From Triplophysa rosa (taxonomy: Eukaryota > Chordata > Actinopteri > Cypriniformes > Nemacheilidae): a DNA stretch of 64,000 nucleotides. The translations under genes were made by a program, and so were the position numbers. The stretch is taken from assembly GCF_024868665.1 (NCBI RefSeq), contig NC_079912.1, positions 19,637,496 to 19,701,495 on the forward strand. Direction: 5' to 3'. Positions 59,801-61,716 of this stretch are shown piece after piece; position 1 is the stretch's first letter; each line of letters opens with the position of its first letter. The notes under the pieces were generated by a model that saw only the letters and a list, made by a program, of their open reading frames with translations, was not told where the DNA came from and made no database searches.

Positions 59801-60069
59801 TGTTTACTCCAAGTCCCTCAGCGAACACTGGCTCTCGGATGAGGCGAGAGAAGACCGTACCCATTCGCGTGACGAGGGAAACTTCATCCGACTATTCACG
59901 CTTCACGAGGCTTGAGGTCCAGCCGACGTACTGCTCTGAGGTCCAGAGAGGGATGGAGGGAGGCCAGCAAAGCTTTAAAACGCAGGTTTCTGCGCAAACT
60001 CGCAGCTACGCGCCAACCGGACAAGTTACTGTGCAGATCACACAGAGGAACCCGTTAGAAAAGCAGTAG
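4798..60069 (+). CDS. obscn: obscurin, giant sarcomeric Ig/FN3 scaffold with RhoGEF module (whole coding span, 78 exons)
   Basis: Obscurin links titin, myomesin, calmodulin and ankyrins at the M-band, Z-disc and sarcoplasmic reticulum of striated muscle, and its DH-PH unit acts on Rho GTPases (family knowledge). The start [19 protein letters not shown] is the conserved obscurin N-terminus, 9 nt after an acceptor. The exon chain below is open and phase-consistent for 19,371 nt (6,456 codons plus TAG at 60067-60069), except for one TGA at 42299-42301. Approximate residues: Ig1-3 1-365, IQ near 4770, SH3 5489-5555, DH 5556-5785, PH 5786-5897, Ig53-54 5898-6103, tail 6104-6456. I count 54 Ig and 2 FN3 domains. 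Human obscurin-A has a similar size and order. No kinase exons follow, so this copy encodes an A-type form. Teleosts have two obscurin genes; I cannot assign a or b with certainty. Confidence 0.95.
5894..6923 (+). other. obscurin intron after Ig3
   Basis: About 1 kb, no repeat or gene recognised. Confidence 0.5.
6924..7193 (+). CDS. obscn: obscurin exon 2: Ig4
   Basis: 270 nt, phase 1-1. Begins [19 protein letters not shown]. Cysteines in ATLQCEV and AVYICEMK. Confidence 0.95.
7355..7615 (+). CDS. obscn: obscurin exon 3: Ig5
   Basis: 261 nt, phase 1-1. Reads [28 protein letters not shown] and [11 protein letters not shown]. The F-strand cysteine is displaced, as in the mammalian domain. Confidence 0.93.
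7776..8078 (+). CDS. obscn: obscurin exon 4: first fibronectin type III domain
   Basis: 303 nt, phase 1-1. FN3 hallmarks [30 protein letters not shown] and [14 protein letters not shown]. Its position after Ig5 matches human obscurin. Confidence 0.95.
8211..8477 (+). CDS. obscn: obscurin exon 5: Ig6
   Basis: 267 nt, phase 1-1. [18 protein letters not shown] and [10 protein letters not shown]. Lacks both canonical cysteines, as the mammalian counterpart does. Confidence 0.9.
8576..8682 (+). CDS. obscn: obscurin exon 6: Ig7, first part
   Basis: 107 nt, enters phase 1 and leaves phase 0 (VQ|gtaata). Ends before the [10 protein letters not shown] tryptophan of the same Ig. Confidence 0.88.
8933..9101 (+). 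CDS. obscn: obscurin exon 7: Ig7, second part
   Basis: 169 nt, phase 0 to 1. [18 protein letters not shown] and [10 protein letters not shown]. Confidence 0.92.
9102..9988 (+). other. obscurin intron after Ig7
   Basis: About 0.9 kb non-coding; nothing recognised. Confidence 0.5.
9989..10264 (+). CDS. obscn: obscurin exon 8: Ig8
   Basis: 276 nt, phase 1-1. [20 protein letters not shown] and [10 protein letters not shown]. Confidence 0.94.
10611..10886 (+). CDS. obscn: obscurin exon 9: Ig9, first of the [16 protein letters not shown] repeats
   Basis: 276 nt, phase 1-1. [35 protein letters not shown] and [12 protein letters not shown]. Founder type of the tandem Ig9-14 series; it corresponds to the human run of near-identical Ig domains with EVTWYKDGKKLSSSSK. 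Confidence 0.95.
11041..11316 (+). CDS. obscn: obscurin exon 10: Ig10
   Basis: 276 nt, phase 1-1. From about 11139 through the first 125 bp or so of the following intron it is identical, as far as I can see, to exon 11 and its intron. The 5' part differs (SCDVSD here, SCEVSD in exon 11). This suggests recent duplication or gene conversion. Confidence 0.94.
11317..11787 (+). other. obscurin intron between Ig10 and Ig11
   Basis: 471 bp. The first ~125 bp and last ~100 bp match the introns of the 631-bp array; the middle is unrelated sequence. Confidence 0.7.
11788..12063 (+). CDS. obscn: obscurin exon 11: Ig11 (array unit 1)
   Basis: 276 nt, phase 1-1. [32 protein letters not shown] and [16 protein letters not shown]. 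Confidence 0.95.
12419..12694 (+). CDS. obscn: obscurin exon 12: Ig12 (array unit 2)
   Basis: 276 nt, phase 1-1, exactly 631 bp after exon 11. Reads [16 protein letters not shown] and [16 protein letters not shown]. Confidence 0.95.
13050..13325 (+). CDS. obscn: obscurin exon 13: Ig13 (array unit 3)
   Basis: 276 nt, phase 1-1, exactly 631 bp after exon 12. The 5' half matches exon 12; the 3' end ([18 protein letters not shown]) and following intron diverge. Confidence 0.95.
13479..13754 (+). CDS. obscn: obscurin exon 14: Ig14
   Basis: 276 nt, phase 1-1. [36 protein letters not shown] and [12 protein letters not shown]. Same family as Ig9-13 but with its own intron. Confidence 0.94.
13849..14124 (+). 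CDS. obscn: obscurin exon 15: Ig15
   Basis: 276 nt, phase 1-1. [26 protein letters not shown] and [10 protein letters not shown]. The usual B-strand Cys position reads VVLKTEV, so the canonical disulfide is absent. Confidence 0.93.
14356..14622 (+). CDS. obscn: obscurin exon 16: Ig16
   Basis: 267 nt, phase 1-1. [13 protein letters not shown] start ([13 protein letters not shown]), [20 protein letters not shown] and [10 protein letters not shown]. Confidence 0.93.
14772..15041 (+). CDS. obscn: obscurin exon 17: Ig17
   Basis: 270 nt, phase 1-1. [32 protein letters not shown] and [11 protein letters not shown]-strand Cys replaced, as in the human domain. Confidence 0.92.
15181..15447 (+). CDS. 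obscn: obscurin exon 18: Ig18
   Basis: 267 nt, phase 1-1. [39 protein letters not shown] and [19 protein letters not shown]. Confidence 0.94.
15584..15850 (+). CDS. obscn: obscurin exon 19: Ig19, followed by a GC donor
   Basis: 267 nt, phase 1-1. [38 protein letters not shown] and [11 protein letters not shown]. The donor reads ACAG|GCGAGT, a GC-AG intron; no in-phase GT fits. Confidence 0.9.
16057..16169 (+). CDS. obscn: obscurin exon 20: Ig20, first part
   Basis: 113 nt, phase 1 to 0. [37 protein letters not shown] then donor. Confidence 0.9.
16281..16434 (+). CDS. obscn: obscurin exon 21: Ig20, second part
   Basis: 154 nt, phase 0 to 1. [35 protein letters not shown]. Confidence 0.9.
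16537..16698 (+). CDS. obscn: obscurin exon 22: Ig21, first part
   Basis: 162 nt, phase 1-1. [39 protein letters not shown], ends IRQEG. Confidence 0.92.
16856..16960 (+). CDS. obscn: obscurin exon 23: Ig21, second part
   Basis: 105 nt, phase 1-1. [33 protein letters not shown]. Human obscurin has the same split and the same RTYTL-type start. Confidence 0.9.
17114..17380 (+). CDS. obscn: obscurin exon 24: Ig22
   Basis: 267 nt, phase 1-1. [38 protein letters not shown] and [15 protein letters not shown]. Very close to the human domain ([20 protein letters not shown]). Confidence 0.96.
17381..19159 (+). other. large obscurin intron with a probable transposon-derived insertion
   Basis: 1.8 kb. 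A GC-richer, CpG-containing block at roughly 17600-18890 differs from its AT-rich flanks. It contains two inverted repeats (18065-18117 and around 18698-18735) and looks transposon-derived; its ends could not be set. Confidence 0.5.
18065..18117. repeat. hairpin-forming inverted repeat
   Basis: Arms TTTGAGACCCGTGATCGCG and CGCGATCGCGGGTCTCAAA pair with one mismatch around a loop of about 15 nt. Confidence 0.85.
19160..19429 (+). CDS. obscn: obscurin exon 25: Ig23
   Basis: 270 nt, phase 1-1. [47 protein letters not shown]. No canonical cysteine pair, as in human. Confidence 0.93.
19527..19793 (+). CDS. obscn: obscurin exon 26: Ig24
   Basis: 267 nt, phase 1-1. [31 protein letters not shown] and [12 protein letters not shown]. 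Confidence 0.94.
20081..20347 (+). CDS. obscn: obscurin exon 27: Ig25
   Basis: 267 nt, phase 1-1. [37 protein letters not shown] and [11 protein letters not shown]. Confidence 0.93.
20473..20739 (+). CDS. obscn: obscurin exon 28: Ig26
   Basis: 267 nt, phase 1-1. [38 protein letters not shown] and [10 protein letters not shown]. Confidence 0.95.
20956..21225 (+). CDS. obscn: obscurin exon 29: Ig27
   Basis: 270 nt, phase 1-1. [56 protein letters not shown]. The human counterpart also reads VGITKRLK. Confidence 0.95.
21332..21601 (+). CDS. obscn: obscurin exon 30: Ig28, followed by a GC donor
   Basis: 270 nt, phase 1-1. [37 protein letters not shown] and [19 protein letters not shown]. Donor reads AAAG|GCAAGC, the classical GC-AG form. 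Confidence 0.93.
21899..22141. mobile_element. MITE inserted in the LINE remnant
   Basis: TIRs TATCCCCGTGGGGACAG and GGTCCCCACCGGGATAT about 240 bp apart; no coding capacity. Confidence 0.65.
22826..23068 (+). mobile_element. tRNA-derived SINE, copy 1
   Basis: 5' tRNA-like part with box A-like GACCTAATGGTTAGAGAGTC and box B GGTTCGATTCC, then GCAAGGCACC and CCCCGGGCGCTGCAGTGATA. The same family recurs at 56613-56910. Not a functional tRNA: the acceptor stem is not closed. Confidence 0.85.
23691..23957 (+). CDS. obscn: obscurin exon 31: Ig29
   Basis: 267 nt, phase 1-1. [38 protein letters not shown] and [18 protein letters not shown]. Confidence 0.94.
23958..26003 (+). other. obscurin intron carrying a hAT element
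   Basis: Almost entirely the 1.7-kb transposon at 24072-25805 plus short flanks. Confidence 0.8.
24072..25805. mobile_element. non-autonomous hAT-type transposon with 8-bp target duplication
   Basis: Ends CAGGGGCGGACTTA and TAAATCCGCCCCTG are inverted repeats. Flanks carry a perfect 8-bp duplication CTGCTGAC (24064-24071 and 25806-25813), the hAT signature. Total 1,734 bp. A short degenerate stretch near 24412-24500 reads like a hAT transposase N-terminus ([17 protein letters not shown] after a stop), so it is a decayed or internally deleted copy. Confidence 0.88.
26004..26270 (+). CDS. obscn: obscurin exon 32: Ig30
   Basis: 267 nt, phase 1-1. [38 protein letters not shown] and [18 protein letters not shown]. 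First member of the CxC (F-strand) Ig block. Confidence 0.95.
26348..26614 (+). CDS. obscn: obscurin exon 33: Ig31
   Basis: 267 nt, phase 1-1. [38 protein letters not shown] and [17 protein letters not shown]. Carries an extra A'-strand Cys (QEC) together with the CxC motif. Confidence 0.95.
26896..27162 (+). CDS. obscn: obscurin exon 34: Ig32
   Basis: 267 nt, phase 1-1, acceptor CCTTTTAG at 26888-26895. Reads [53 protein letters not shown] and [17 protein letters not shown]. It has no ATG near its start, so a simple ORF scan misses it. Confidence 0.94.
27524..27790 (+). CDS. obscn: obscurin exon 35: Ig33
   Basis: 267 nt, phase 1-1. [38 protein letters not shown] and [18 protein letters not shown]. 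Confidence 0.95.
28817..28873 (+). CDS. obscn: candidate 57-nt obscurin linker exon (alternative or relic)
   Basis: Acceptor TTTTTGTCACAG before 28817 and donor ATG|GTATGA after 28873. Phase 1-1, open, encodes [20 protein letters not shown]. The pattern resembles the first strand of neighbouring Ig exons (ALPV.F...LQNQ..EG.SV), so it may be a truncated Ig exon or a real linker. Not included in the 78-exon count. Confidence 0.4.
29136..29216 (+). CDS. obscn: candidate 81-nt obscurin linker exon (alternative or relic)
   Basis: Acceptor TGTTTTGTCGCAG and donor AGTG|GTATGA. Phase 1-1, open, encodes [19 protein letters not shown] then RDNQEQLS. Charged, non-Ig sequence. Not included in the 78-exon count; needs transcript support. 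Confidence 0.4.
30333..30599 (+). CDS. obscn: obscurin exon 36: Ig34
   Basis: 267 nt, phase 1-1. [38 protein letters not shown] and [17 protein letters not shown]. Confidence 0.95.
30900..31166 (+). CDS. obscn: obscurin exon 37: Ig35
   Basis: 267 nt, phase 1-1. [38 protein letters not shown] and [17 protein letters not shown]. Confidence 0.95.
31480..31746 (+). CDS. obscn: obscurin exon 38: Ig36
   Basis: 267 nt, phase 1-1. [19 protein letters not shown] (A' Cys replaced by Phe), [19 protein letters not shown] and [17 protein letters not shown]. Close to exon 37 over most of its length. Confidence 0.95.
31841..32107 (+). CDS. obscn: obscurin exon 39: Ig37
   Basis: 267 nt, phase 1-1. [38 protein letters not shown] and [17 protein letters not shown]. 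Both extra cysteines of the preceding block are absent. Confidence 0.94.
32216..32482 (+). CDS. obscn: obscurin exon 40: Ig38
   Basis: 267 nt, phase 1-1. [38 protein letters not shown] and [18 protein letters not shown]. Confidence 0.94.
32838..33107 (+). CDS. obscn: obscurin exon 41: Ig39
   Basis: 270 nt, phase 1-1. [48 protein letters not shown] and [12 protein letters not shown]. Confidence 0.93.
33108..33790 (+). other. obscurin intron after Ig39
   Basis: About 0.7 kb AT-rich; nothing recognised. Confidence 0.5.
33791..34057 (+). CDS. obscn: obscurin exon 42: Ig40 (NAGNAG acceptor)
   Basis: 267 nt, phase 1-1. [38 protein letters not shown] and [18 protein letters not shown]. The acceptor is TAGCAG, so starting at 33788 would add one alanine in frame; I chose 33791 because it gives the length of its neighbours. 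Confidence 0.9.
34449..34727 (+). CDS. obscn: obscurin exon 43: Ig41
   Basis: 279 nt, phase 1-1. [38 protein letters not shown] and [18 protein letters not shown], then linker QEKPK. Confidence 0.92.
35156..35413 (+). CDS. obscn: obscurin exon 44: Ig42
   Basis: 258 nt, phase 1-1, slightly short. [37 protein letters not shown] and [18 protein letters not shown]. Confidence 0.92.
35653..35919 (+). CDS. obscn: obscurin exon 45: Ig43
   Basis: 267 nt, phase 1-1. [38 protein letters not shown] and [18 protein letters not shown]. Confidence 0.94.
36206..36478 (+). CDS. obscn: obscurin exon 46: Ig44
   Basis: 273 nt, phase 1-1. [39 protein letters not shown] and [18 protein letters not shown]. Confidence 0.93.
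36688..38339. mobile_element. hAT-type transposon with 8-bp target duplication
   Basis: Ends TAGGGGTGTAACGGTTC and GAACCGTTACACCCCTA are perfect inverted repeats. The flanks share GTTAGAAC (36680-36687 and 38340-38347). 1,652 bp, no transposase ORF, so non-autonomous. Hosts a second element at 37012-37729. Confidence 0.9.
37012..37729. mobile_element. second TIR element nested in the hAT copy
   Basis: Ends CTAGGGTTACACGGTGTACC and GGTACCGTGACAACCCTAG are inverted repeats with small differences. No coding capacity. A clean target duplication was not found. Confidence 0.75.
39085..39351 (+). CDS. obscn: obscurin exon 47: Ig45
   Basis: 267 nt, phase 1-1. [38 protein letters not shown] and [18 protein letters not shown]. 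Confidence 0.92.
39651..40205 (-). repeat. LTR (3' LTR in element orientation)
   Basis: Terminal TG...CA, direct repeat of 41458-42016. Confidence 0.92.
40535..40875. repeat. GC-rich minisatellites inside the LTR element
   Basis: Two adjacent arrays: about 33-nt units built on GGAAGGCCGGCTGGACAGGG, then 24-nt units built on GGATCACCGGACTGGACGCC. They create long but spurious ORFs on both strands. Confidence 0.9.
40853..41455 (-). CDS. Gag-like ORF of the LTR element
   Basis: 200 aa from [15 protein letters not shown]. The stretch [19 protein letters not shown] and [15 protein letters not shown] resembles the short capsid-like domain of fish Ty3/Gypsy Gag proteins. It then runs into an Arg/Pro-rich repeat ([10 protein letters not shown]) and continues only in another frame. 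Its ATG lies 2 nt after the LTR, leaving no room for a normal primer-binding site. Confidence 0.65.
   Translation of the reverse strand: MTEPARTQQAAPKDGTASSSWAAQAHLLLGIRQGNYGNREFAGAFSTVARSSEFGEAELKAIFNCCLTQRLAPSVKRLLAPLGFADMVRFVTNRDGPEGEVPLGALTPRSTAPEGLVLAAAARGDSVPFGLSSTVPGSPGGACGEWVRCDPGMTSAVSSDAELPPVPTDSPRSAMDPVVRRRRERREEERPRRCSRRPVR
41458..42016 (-). repeat. LTR (5' LTR in element orientation)
   Basis: Terminal TG...CA, direct repeat of 39651-40205. Confidence 0.92.
42090..42365 (+). pseudogene. obscn: obscurin exon 48: Ig46, disrupted by an in-frame TGA
   Basis: 276 nt, phase 1-1, normal splice sites (TTTTTTACAG and AAAG|GTGTGA). Reads [39 protein letters not shown] and [12 protein letters not shown], then TGA at 42299-42301, then [18 protein letters not shown] in the same frame. 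The human domain has Gln-Asp after Arg-Pro at this place. Everything before and after the stop is a normal Ig. Skipping the exon keeps the frame. Confidence 0.85.
42485..42757 (+). CDS. obscn: obscurin exon 49: Ig47
   Basis: 273 nt, phase 1-1. [39 protein letters not shown] and [17 protein letters not shown]. Confidence 0.93.
42850..43140 (+). CDS. obscn: obscurin exon 50: second fibronectin type III domain
   Basis: 291 nt, phase 1-1. [40 protein letters not shown] and [20 protein letters not shown]. Same position as FN3-2 in human obscurin. Confidence 0.96.
43237..43506 (+). CDS. obscn: obscurin exon 51: Ig48
   Basis: 270 nt, phase 1-1. [37 protein letters not shown] and [17 protein letters not shown]. 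Confidence 0.93.
43613..44875 (+). CDS. obscn: obscurin exon 52: linker, IQ motif, Ig49 and acidic linker
   Basis: 1,263 nt (phase 1-1). The linker contains [20 protein letters not shown], almost identical to human obscurin, and acidic/serine stretches. The IQ motif [18 protein letters not shown] (about 44095-44148) is the calmodulin site. Ig49 has [20 protein letters not shown] and [14 protein letters not shown]-terminal linker follows with [20 protein letters not shown] and a stretch like the human YREDEHFICIRF. Confidence 0.96.
45154..45435 (+). CDS. obscn: obscurin exon 53: Ig50 (titin-binding Ig58 equivalent)
   Basis: 282 nt, phase 1-1. [40 protein letters not shown] and [16 protein letters not shown]. 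Corresponds to human Ig58, which with Ig59 binds titin Z9-Z10. Confidence 0.95.
45856..45937 (+). CDS. obscn: obscurin exon 54: linker between titin-binding Ig domains
   Basis: 82 nt, phase 1 to 2. [19 protein letters not shown] then VSAKGYMS; human has [16 protein letters not shown]. Confidence 0.92.
45971..47221 (-). mobile_element. 5'-truncated L1/Tx1-type LINE with 16-bp target duplication
   Basis: Minus-strand ORF (about 47221-46367) encodes an L1-clade ORF2 C-terminus: [20 protein letters not shown], then [20 protein letters not shown] and [13 protein letters not shown]. The 3' end is a T-run on the + strand at 45969-45978. The duplication ATTACTAGTGATTCTT flanks it at 45955-45970 and 47222-47237. 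The AT-rich microsatellite near 46075-46210 lies in its 3' region. Confidence 0.92.
46075..46210. repeat. AT-rich microsatellite cluster (TAA, TATA, ACAT types)
   Basis: Runs of AATAATAAT, TATATATA and CATACACA within the LINE 3' region. Confidence 0.85.
47441..47577 (+). CDS. obscn: obscurin exon 55: linker and start of Ig51
   Basis: 137 nt, phase 2 to 1. [39 protein letters not shown] and KLSVKVK. Confidence 0.92.
47696..47893 (+). CDS. obscn: obscurin exon 56: Ig51 (human Ig59 equivalent)
   Basis: 198 nt, phase 1-1. [19 protein letters not shown] and [20 protein letters not shown]. Confidence 0.94.
48122..48163 (+). CDS. obscn: obscurin exon 57: 42-nt linker exon
   Basis: Phase 1-1, [14 protein letters not shown]; human has a similar GPDEPEEKPA linker here. 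Good flanking splice sites. Confidence 0.8.
48303..48401 (+). CDS. obscn: obscurin exon 58: Ig52, first part
   Basis: 99 nt, phase 1-1. [20 protein letters not shown] then [13 protein letters not shown]. Confidence 0.93.
48478..48696 (+). CDS. obscn: obscurin exon 59: Ig52, second part
   Basis: 219 nt, phase 1-1. [40 protein letters not shown] and [20 protein letters not shown]. The intron between exons 58 and 59 is only 76 bp. Confidence 0.94.
48860..48890 (+). CDS. obscn: obscurin exon 60: 31-nt microexon
   Basis: Phase 1 to 2, [10 protein letters not shown]. Phases fit only with exon 61. Confidence 0.75.
48971..49014 (+). CDS. obscn: obscurin exon 61: 44-nt microexon
   Basis: Phase 2 to 1, [15 protein letters not shown]. 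Exons 60 and 61 together are 75 nt, so the pair can be skipped in frame. Confidence 0.75.
49133..49234 (+). CDS. obscn: obscurin exon 62: conserved linker before SH3
   Basis: 102 nt, phase 1-1. [20 protein letters not shown] then [13 protein letters not shown], nearly identical to human [20 protein letters not shown]. Confidence 0.95.
50829..51172. mobile_element. MITE with terminal inverted repeats
   Basis: Left end GCTGTGTGCGAAATCGCCCA with CACTATTCCCTACATTAG, right end GTGCACTATATTAGGGTATA with GGCTATTTCGGTCACAGC form imperfect inverted repeats. No coding capacity. Confidence 0.7.
51597..51660 (-). mobile_element. L2-type LINE/SINE 3' tail fragment
   Basis: TTCATTTGGCAGACGCTTTT ATCCAAAGCGA is the reverse complement of the common fish L2/SINE tail also seen at 58510-58545. 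Confidence 0.7.
51878..52017 (+). CDS. obscn: obscurin exon 63: serine-rich linker before SH3
   Basis: 140 nt, phase 1 to 0. [20 protein letters not shown] and [13 protein letters not shown]; human has the same acidic SP-rich block. Confidence 0.95.
52113..52313 (+). CDS. obscn: obscurin exon 64: SH3 domain
   Basis: 201 nt, phase 0-0. [40 protein letters not shown] and [16 protein letters not shown]3 hallmarks (ALYDY-like VTADY, W-W, P-xx-Y). Donor AAG|GTCTGA is weak; retaining the 80-bp intron would stop translation at once (Val-stop). Confidence 0.96.
52394..52470 (+). CDS. obscn: obscurin exon 65: SH3-DH linker
   Basis: 77 nt, phase 0 to 2. [20 protein letters not shown] then YKKKL. The acceptor AAAAG at 52389-52393 is chosen over the nearby CTGCAG because only it keeps frame and matches the family. 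Confidence 0.8.
52579..52749 (+). CDS. obscn: obscurin exon 66: DH (RhoGEF) domain, part 1
   Basis: 171 nt, phase 2-2. [20 protein letters not shown], the DH alpha-1 (CR1) pattern with T-E-x-x-F, then [10 protein letters not shown]. Confidence 0.94.
52902..53061 (+). CDS. obscn: obscurin exon 67: DH domain, part 2
   Basis: 160 nt, phase 2 to 0. [39 protein letters not shown]. The CDTDDD.AM motif is shared with human obscurin. Confidence 0.94.
53185..53301 (+). CDS. obscn: obscurin exon 68: DH domain, part 3
   Basis: 117 nt, phase 0-0. [20 protein letters not shown] then LK, the conserved CR3 helix ([10 protein letters not shown]) that contacts Rho. Confidence 0.95.
53479..53643 (+). CDS. 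obscn: obscurin exon 69: end of DH domain
   Basis: 165 nt, phase 0-0. [40 protein letters not shown]. Confidence 0.95.
53786..53961. mobile_element. MITE, left member of an adjacent pair
   Basis: Ends GGGTTCACACCAAACGCGAA and TTCGCGTTTGGTGTGAACCC are perfect inverted repeats. Confidence 0.85.
53962..54312. mobile_element. MITE, right member of an adjacent pair
   Basis: Ends TGTTCACACCAAACGTGAA and TTCACGTTTGGTGTGAACG are inverted repeats of the same family as the left member, head to tail with it. Confidence 0.85.
54688..54846 (+). CDS. obscn: obscurin exon 70: PH domain, part 1
   Basis: 159 nt, phase 0-0. [38 protein letters not shown] and YVFKNMMK, the PH beta-strand pattern. Confidence 0.95.
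54926..55103 (+). CDS. obscn: obscurin exon 71: PH domain, part 2
   Basis: 178 nt, phase 0 to 1. [40 protein letters not shown] and [11 protein letters not shown] (PH C-terminal helix with its Trp). Confidence 0.95.
55184..55297 (+). CDS. obscn: obscurin exon 72: Ig53, first part
   Basis: 114 nt, phase 1-1. [37 protein letters not shown]. Confidence 0.95.
55386..55553 (+). CDS. obscn: obscurin exon 73: Ig53, second part
   Basis: 168 nt, phase 1-1. [20 protein letters not shown] and [20 protein letters not shown]. Confidence 0.95.
55704..56030. mobile_element. MITE with long terminal inverted repeats
   Basis: TACGCTGGATTCACAC and GGCGTCAGCGTCAACGC on the left pair with GCGTTGACGCTGACACCC and ATGAATCCAGCGT on the right. 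Confidence 0.85.
56490..57163. mobile_element. middle DNA element of the nest
   Basis: TAAAGTCCCAGTGAA and TTCACAGGGACTTTA are near-perfect inverted repeats. Interrupted by the SINE at 56613-56910. Confidence 0.7.
56613..56910 (+). mobile_element. tRNA-derived SINE, copy 2 (full length)
   Basis: Same family as 22826-23068, with box B GGTTCGATTCC and tail AATCTAAATCTAAATCTAAA. Flanked by AAAATG on both sides, a likely target duplication. Confidence 0.88.
57696..57798 (+). CDS. obscn: obscurin exon 74: Ig54, first part
   Basis: 103 nt, phase 1 to 2. [34 protein letters not shown]. Confidence 0.95.
57929..58058 (+). CDS. obscn: obscurin exon 75: Ig54, second part
   Basis: 130 nt, phase 2 to 0. 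[40 protein letters not shown] then CE. Confidence 0.95.
58259..58361 (+). CDS. obscn: obscurin exon 76: end of Ig54
   Basis: 103 nt, phase 0 to 1. [20 protein letters not shown] then [14 protein letters not shown]. Confidence 0.93.
58407..58556 (+). mobile_element. tRNA-Ala-like SINE with L2-type tail (HAmo-like)
   Basis: TTCCTGTAGCTCAGTGGTTA (box A) and GGGTTCCATTCC (degenerate box B), then AAGTCGCTTTGGATAAAAGC and ATCTGCCAAATGCATAAATG, the L2-type 3' tail. I recognise this plan from cyprinid SINEs; the family name is from memory. Confidence 0.8.
58749..58791 (+). CDS. obscn: obscurin exon 77: short tail exon
   Basis: 43 nt, phase 1 to 2. [14 protein letters not shown]. Confidence 0.85.
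59052..60069 (+). CDS. obscn: obscurin exon 78: C-terminal non-modular tail (ankyrin-binding type) and stop
   Basis: 1,018 nt, phase 2, ends [14 protein letters not shown] basic part ([40 protein letters not shown]) is followed by an acidic one ([38 protein letters not shown] at about 59572-59625). Human obscurin-A binds ankyrin through such acidic tail motifs; assigning that role here is inference. [18 protein letters not shown] resembles the human TVPIRM...HVVRETTQRTY segment that in obscurin-B precedes the kinase region. Confidence 0.93.
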
Positions 60070-60545
60070 GAGAGAATCTAACCCAGGAGATGTGGACGTG
60101 CAGTAGAGGGATCGCCTCTGTCAAATCTTGCCTGATGCTCTGGAGGTAAACATCAATCGGAAGGCTTCTGCTAACAGCAGATCGTTCCAACTCAAGGCCT
60201 TTATATCCATCAAATGTCCTGAGCGTACTTGACTTCCCGTAAGCACGACATCATTCATCGACGCGAATCTGCAAATATGGACAATCCATCCGTCCAAGTA
60301 CCAGAAACTCCTTTCCTGCAGTATCTGTAGAAATCCCAGAGAACTGCTCAAGTCAACGAAACAAGTTTGGACTCTCACAATATGATCTGAATGTGCAATA
60401 CTCGTGAGTGTTTTTCTTTTCAACATCTGAACAGCCAAATGAACTTTATTTCAAACCAAGAAGTTCGCGTAAGCGTTCTTTTGGTACCTTTTGGTGCTTT
60501 GTGTACCAAATACAAAGACCTTGATGATGTCATTGAACATTATTT

Positions 60546-60670
60546 AAAGTGACAGTTCGCCAACATGGGCTCCCATTGACTTCAATTGTAAAAACACAAA
60601 CCCATATCTTCTGTGGTGTTCCAGTGAAGAAAGTCATACATACAGATTCTGGTGAAATATCTCTTTTTAA
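60546..60670. repeat. diverged copy of the 1262-1500 repeat family, opposite orientation
   Basis: CCCATTGACTTCAATTG and CCATATCTTCTGTGGTGTTC resemble the first copy read in reverse. Confidence 0.45.
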
Positions 60671-60964
60671 CGTGACTTGTTTGTTTGTTCGGCATGTAGT
60701 CTGACGATTATTTCCAGGTGTTAAGATAACAGCTTAAGAACAATGTAACACAAACTCTATTTTATGACTTTAGGAATACTTATTTTAAAACGTGTTTCTT
60801 GTGCGACATGTTTTGAAGCACATAGTATTTACAGGTTTAAAGTGTTGGAGATGCAGTTTACTGGAGTAATAACTAATAGATATGAAACGTGTTTGAATTC
60901 TAGATCTGAACGTTAATGTCGTGTCGACCCAAATCTGTGTGTAACATAATTTTTATGGTTGAAA

Positions 60965-60970
60965 AATAAA
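60965..60970 (+). terminator. obscn: candidate obscurin polyadenylation signal AATAAA
   Basis: About 0.9 kb after the stop codon; further AATAAA hexamers lie downstream, so the true site is undecided. Confidence 0.5.
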
Positions 60971-61189
60971 CAGAACTGCACACTTGGAGTCGGATTCGTA
61001 GAGAATGTCAATAAACAATAACAAAGGCTAAAACACTGGGTTTACTCTATGCTTGTAAGATCCTCCAGCTATGGTTTTGTGTATGATGGGTTGTAAACGG
61101 TGCGACACGCAGAGTTCAATATTGCACTCTCATTTATTCATTTCACTCTGGACATGCTTACCTATGTGTGCAAGTACACATCTTCACTG

Positions 61190-61465
61190 TATACACACGA
61201 AGGTATGTACACACCAACACACACATAATTAAACATGTAGAATTGTACATATATATTTATATAGACTTATAAATTTACATGTACGCACATTTATAAAGGA
61301 GTGCACACAACACACTCTTGCTCACGCACGCACTCACACGCTCGCGCACACACACGAAACATACAAATGTCATGCGTCTGTGGCTCAACGTTTGTCTCCT
61401 GTACGTGTACACACACGCTCGCTCGCACGCACACAGACGTGATATATATATATATATACTGTATA
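61190..61465. repeat. CA/TA microsatellite cluster
   Basis: ACACACACAC, CACGCACGCACTC and ATATATATAT tracts. The overlapping short ORFs on both strands are repeat artefacts. Confidence 0.85.
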
Positions 61466-61710
61466 TCGCAGACATACTTCATATCCAAAAAGGTTCCTCT
61501 GAAAACAACACCAGGTTGTGATTTTGGACACTTCAACTTGTGATTTTTTTTTCTTCCATTTTTCTTTTGTTTTGTTAAAGCTGAGAATTCAAATGAAACT
61601 GAAAACAAAGAGACAAAGAAAGGCATGGTGCTGTTCCGTCTGATCATAACCGCAAGTAAGGGGTCGATTTGCATAATGTATACAGGCTTTTAGGATTTTC
61701 TGTTCCTATA

Positions 61711-61716
61711 TTTATT
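61711..61716 (-). terminator. candidate minus-strand polyadenylation signal for the G-alpha gene
   Basis: TTTATT on the + strand is AATAAA on the minus strand, about 1 kb past the G-alpha stop. Another lies at 62433-62438. The + strand AATAAA at 61727 is 11 bp away, so convergent 3' ends may meet here. Confidence 0.4.

Noticed and set aside
59211..59864. Minus-strand ORFs across the obscurin tail exon
   Set aside because: Antisense shadows of the tail coding sequence; no domain.
61275..61674. Short ORFs on both strands near 61.3-61.7 kb
   Set aside because: Translations of CA/TA microsatellite sequence.
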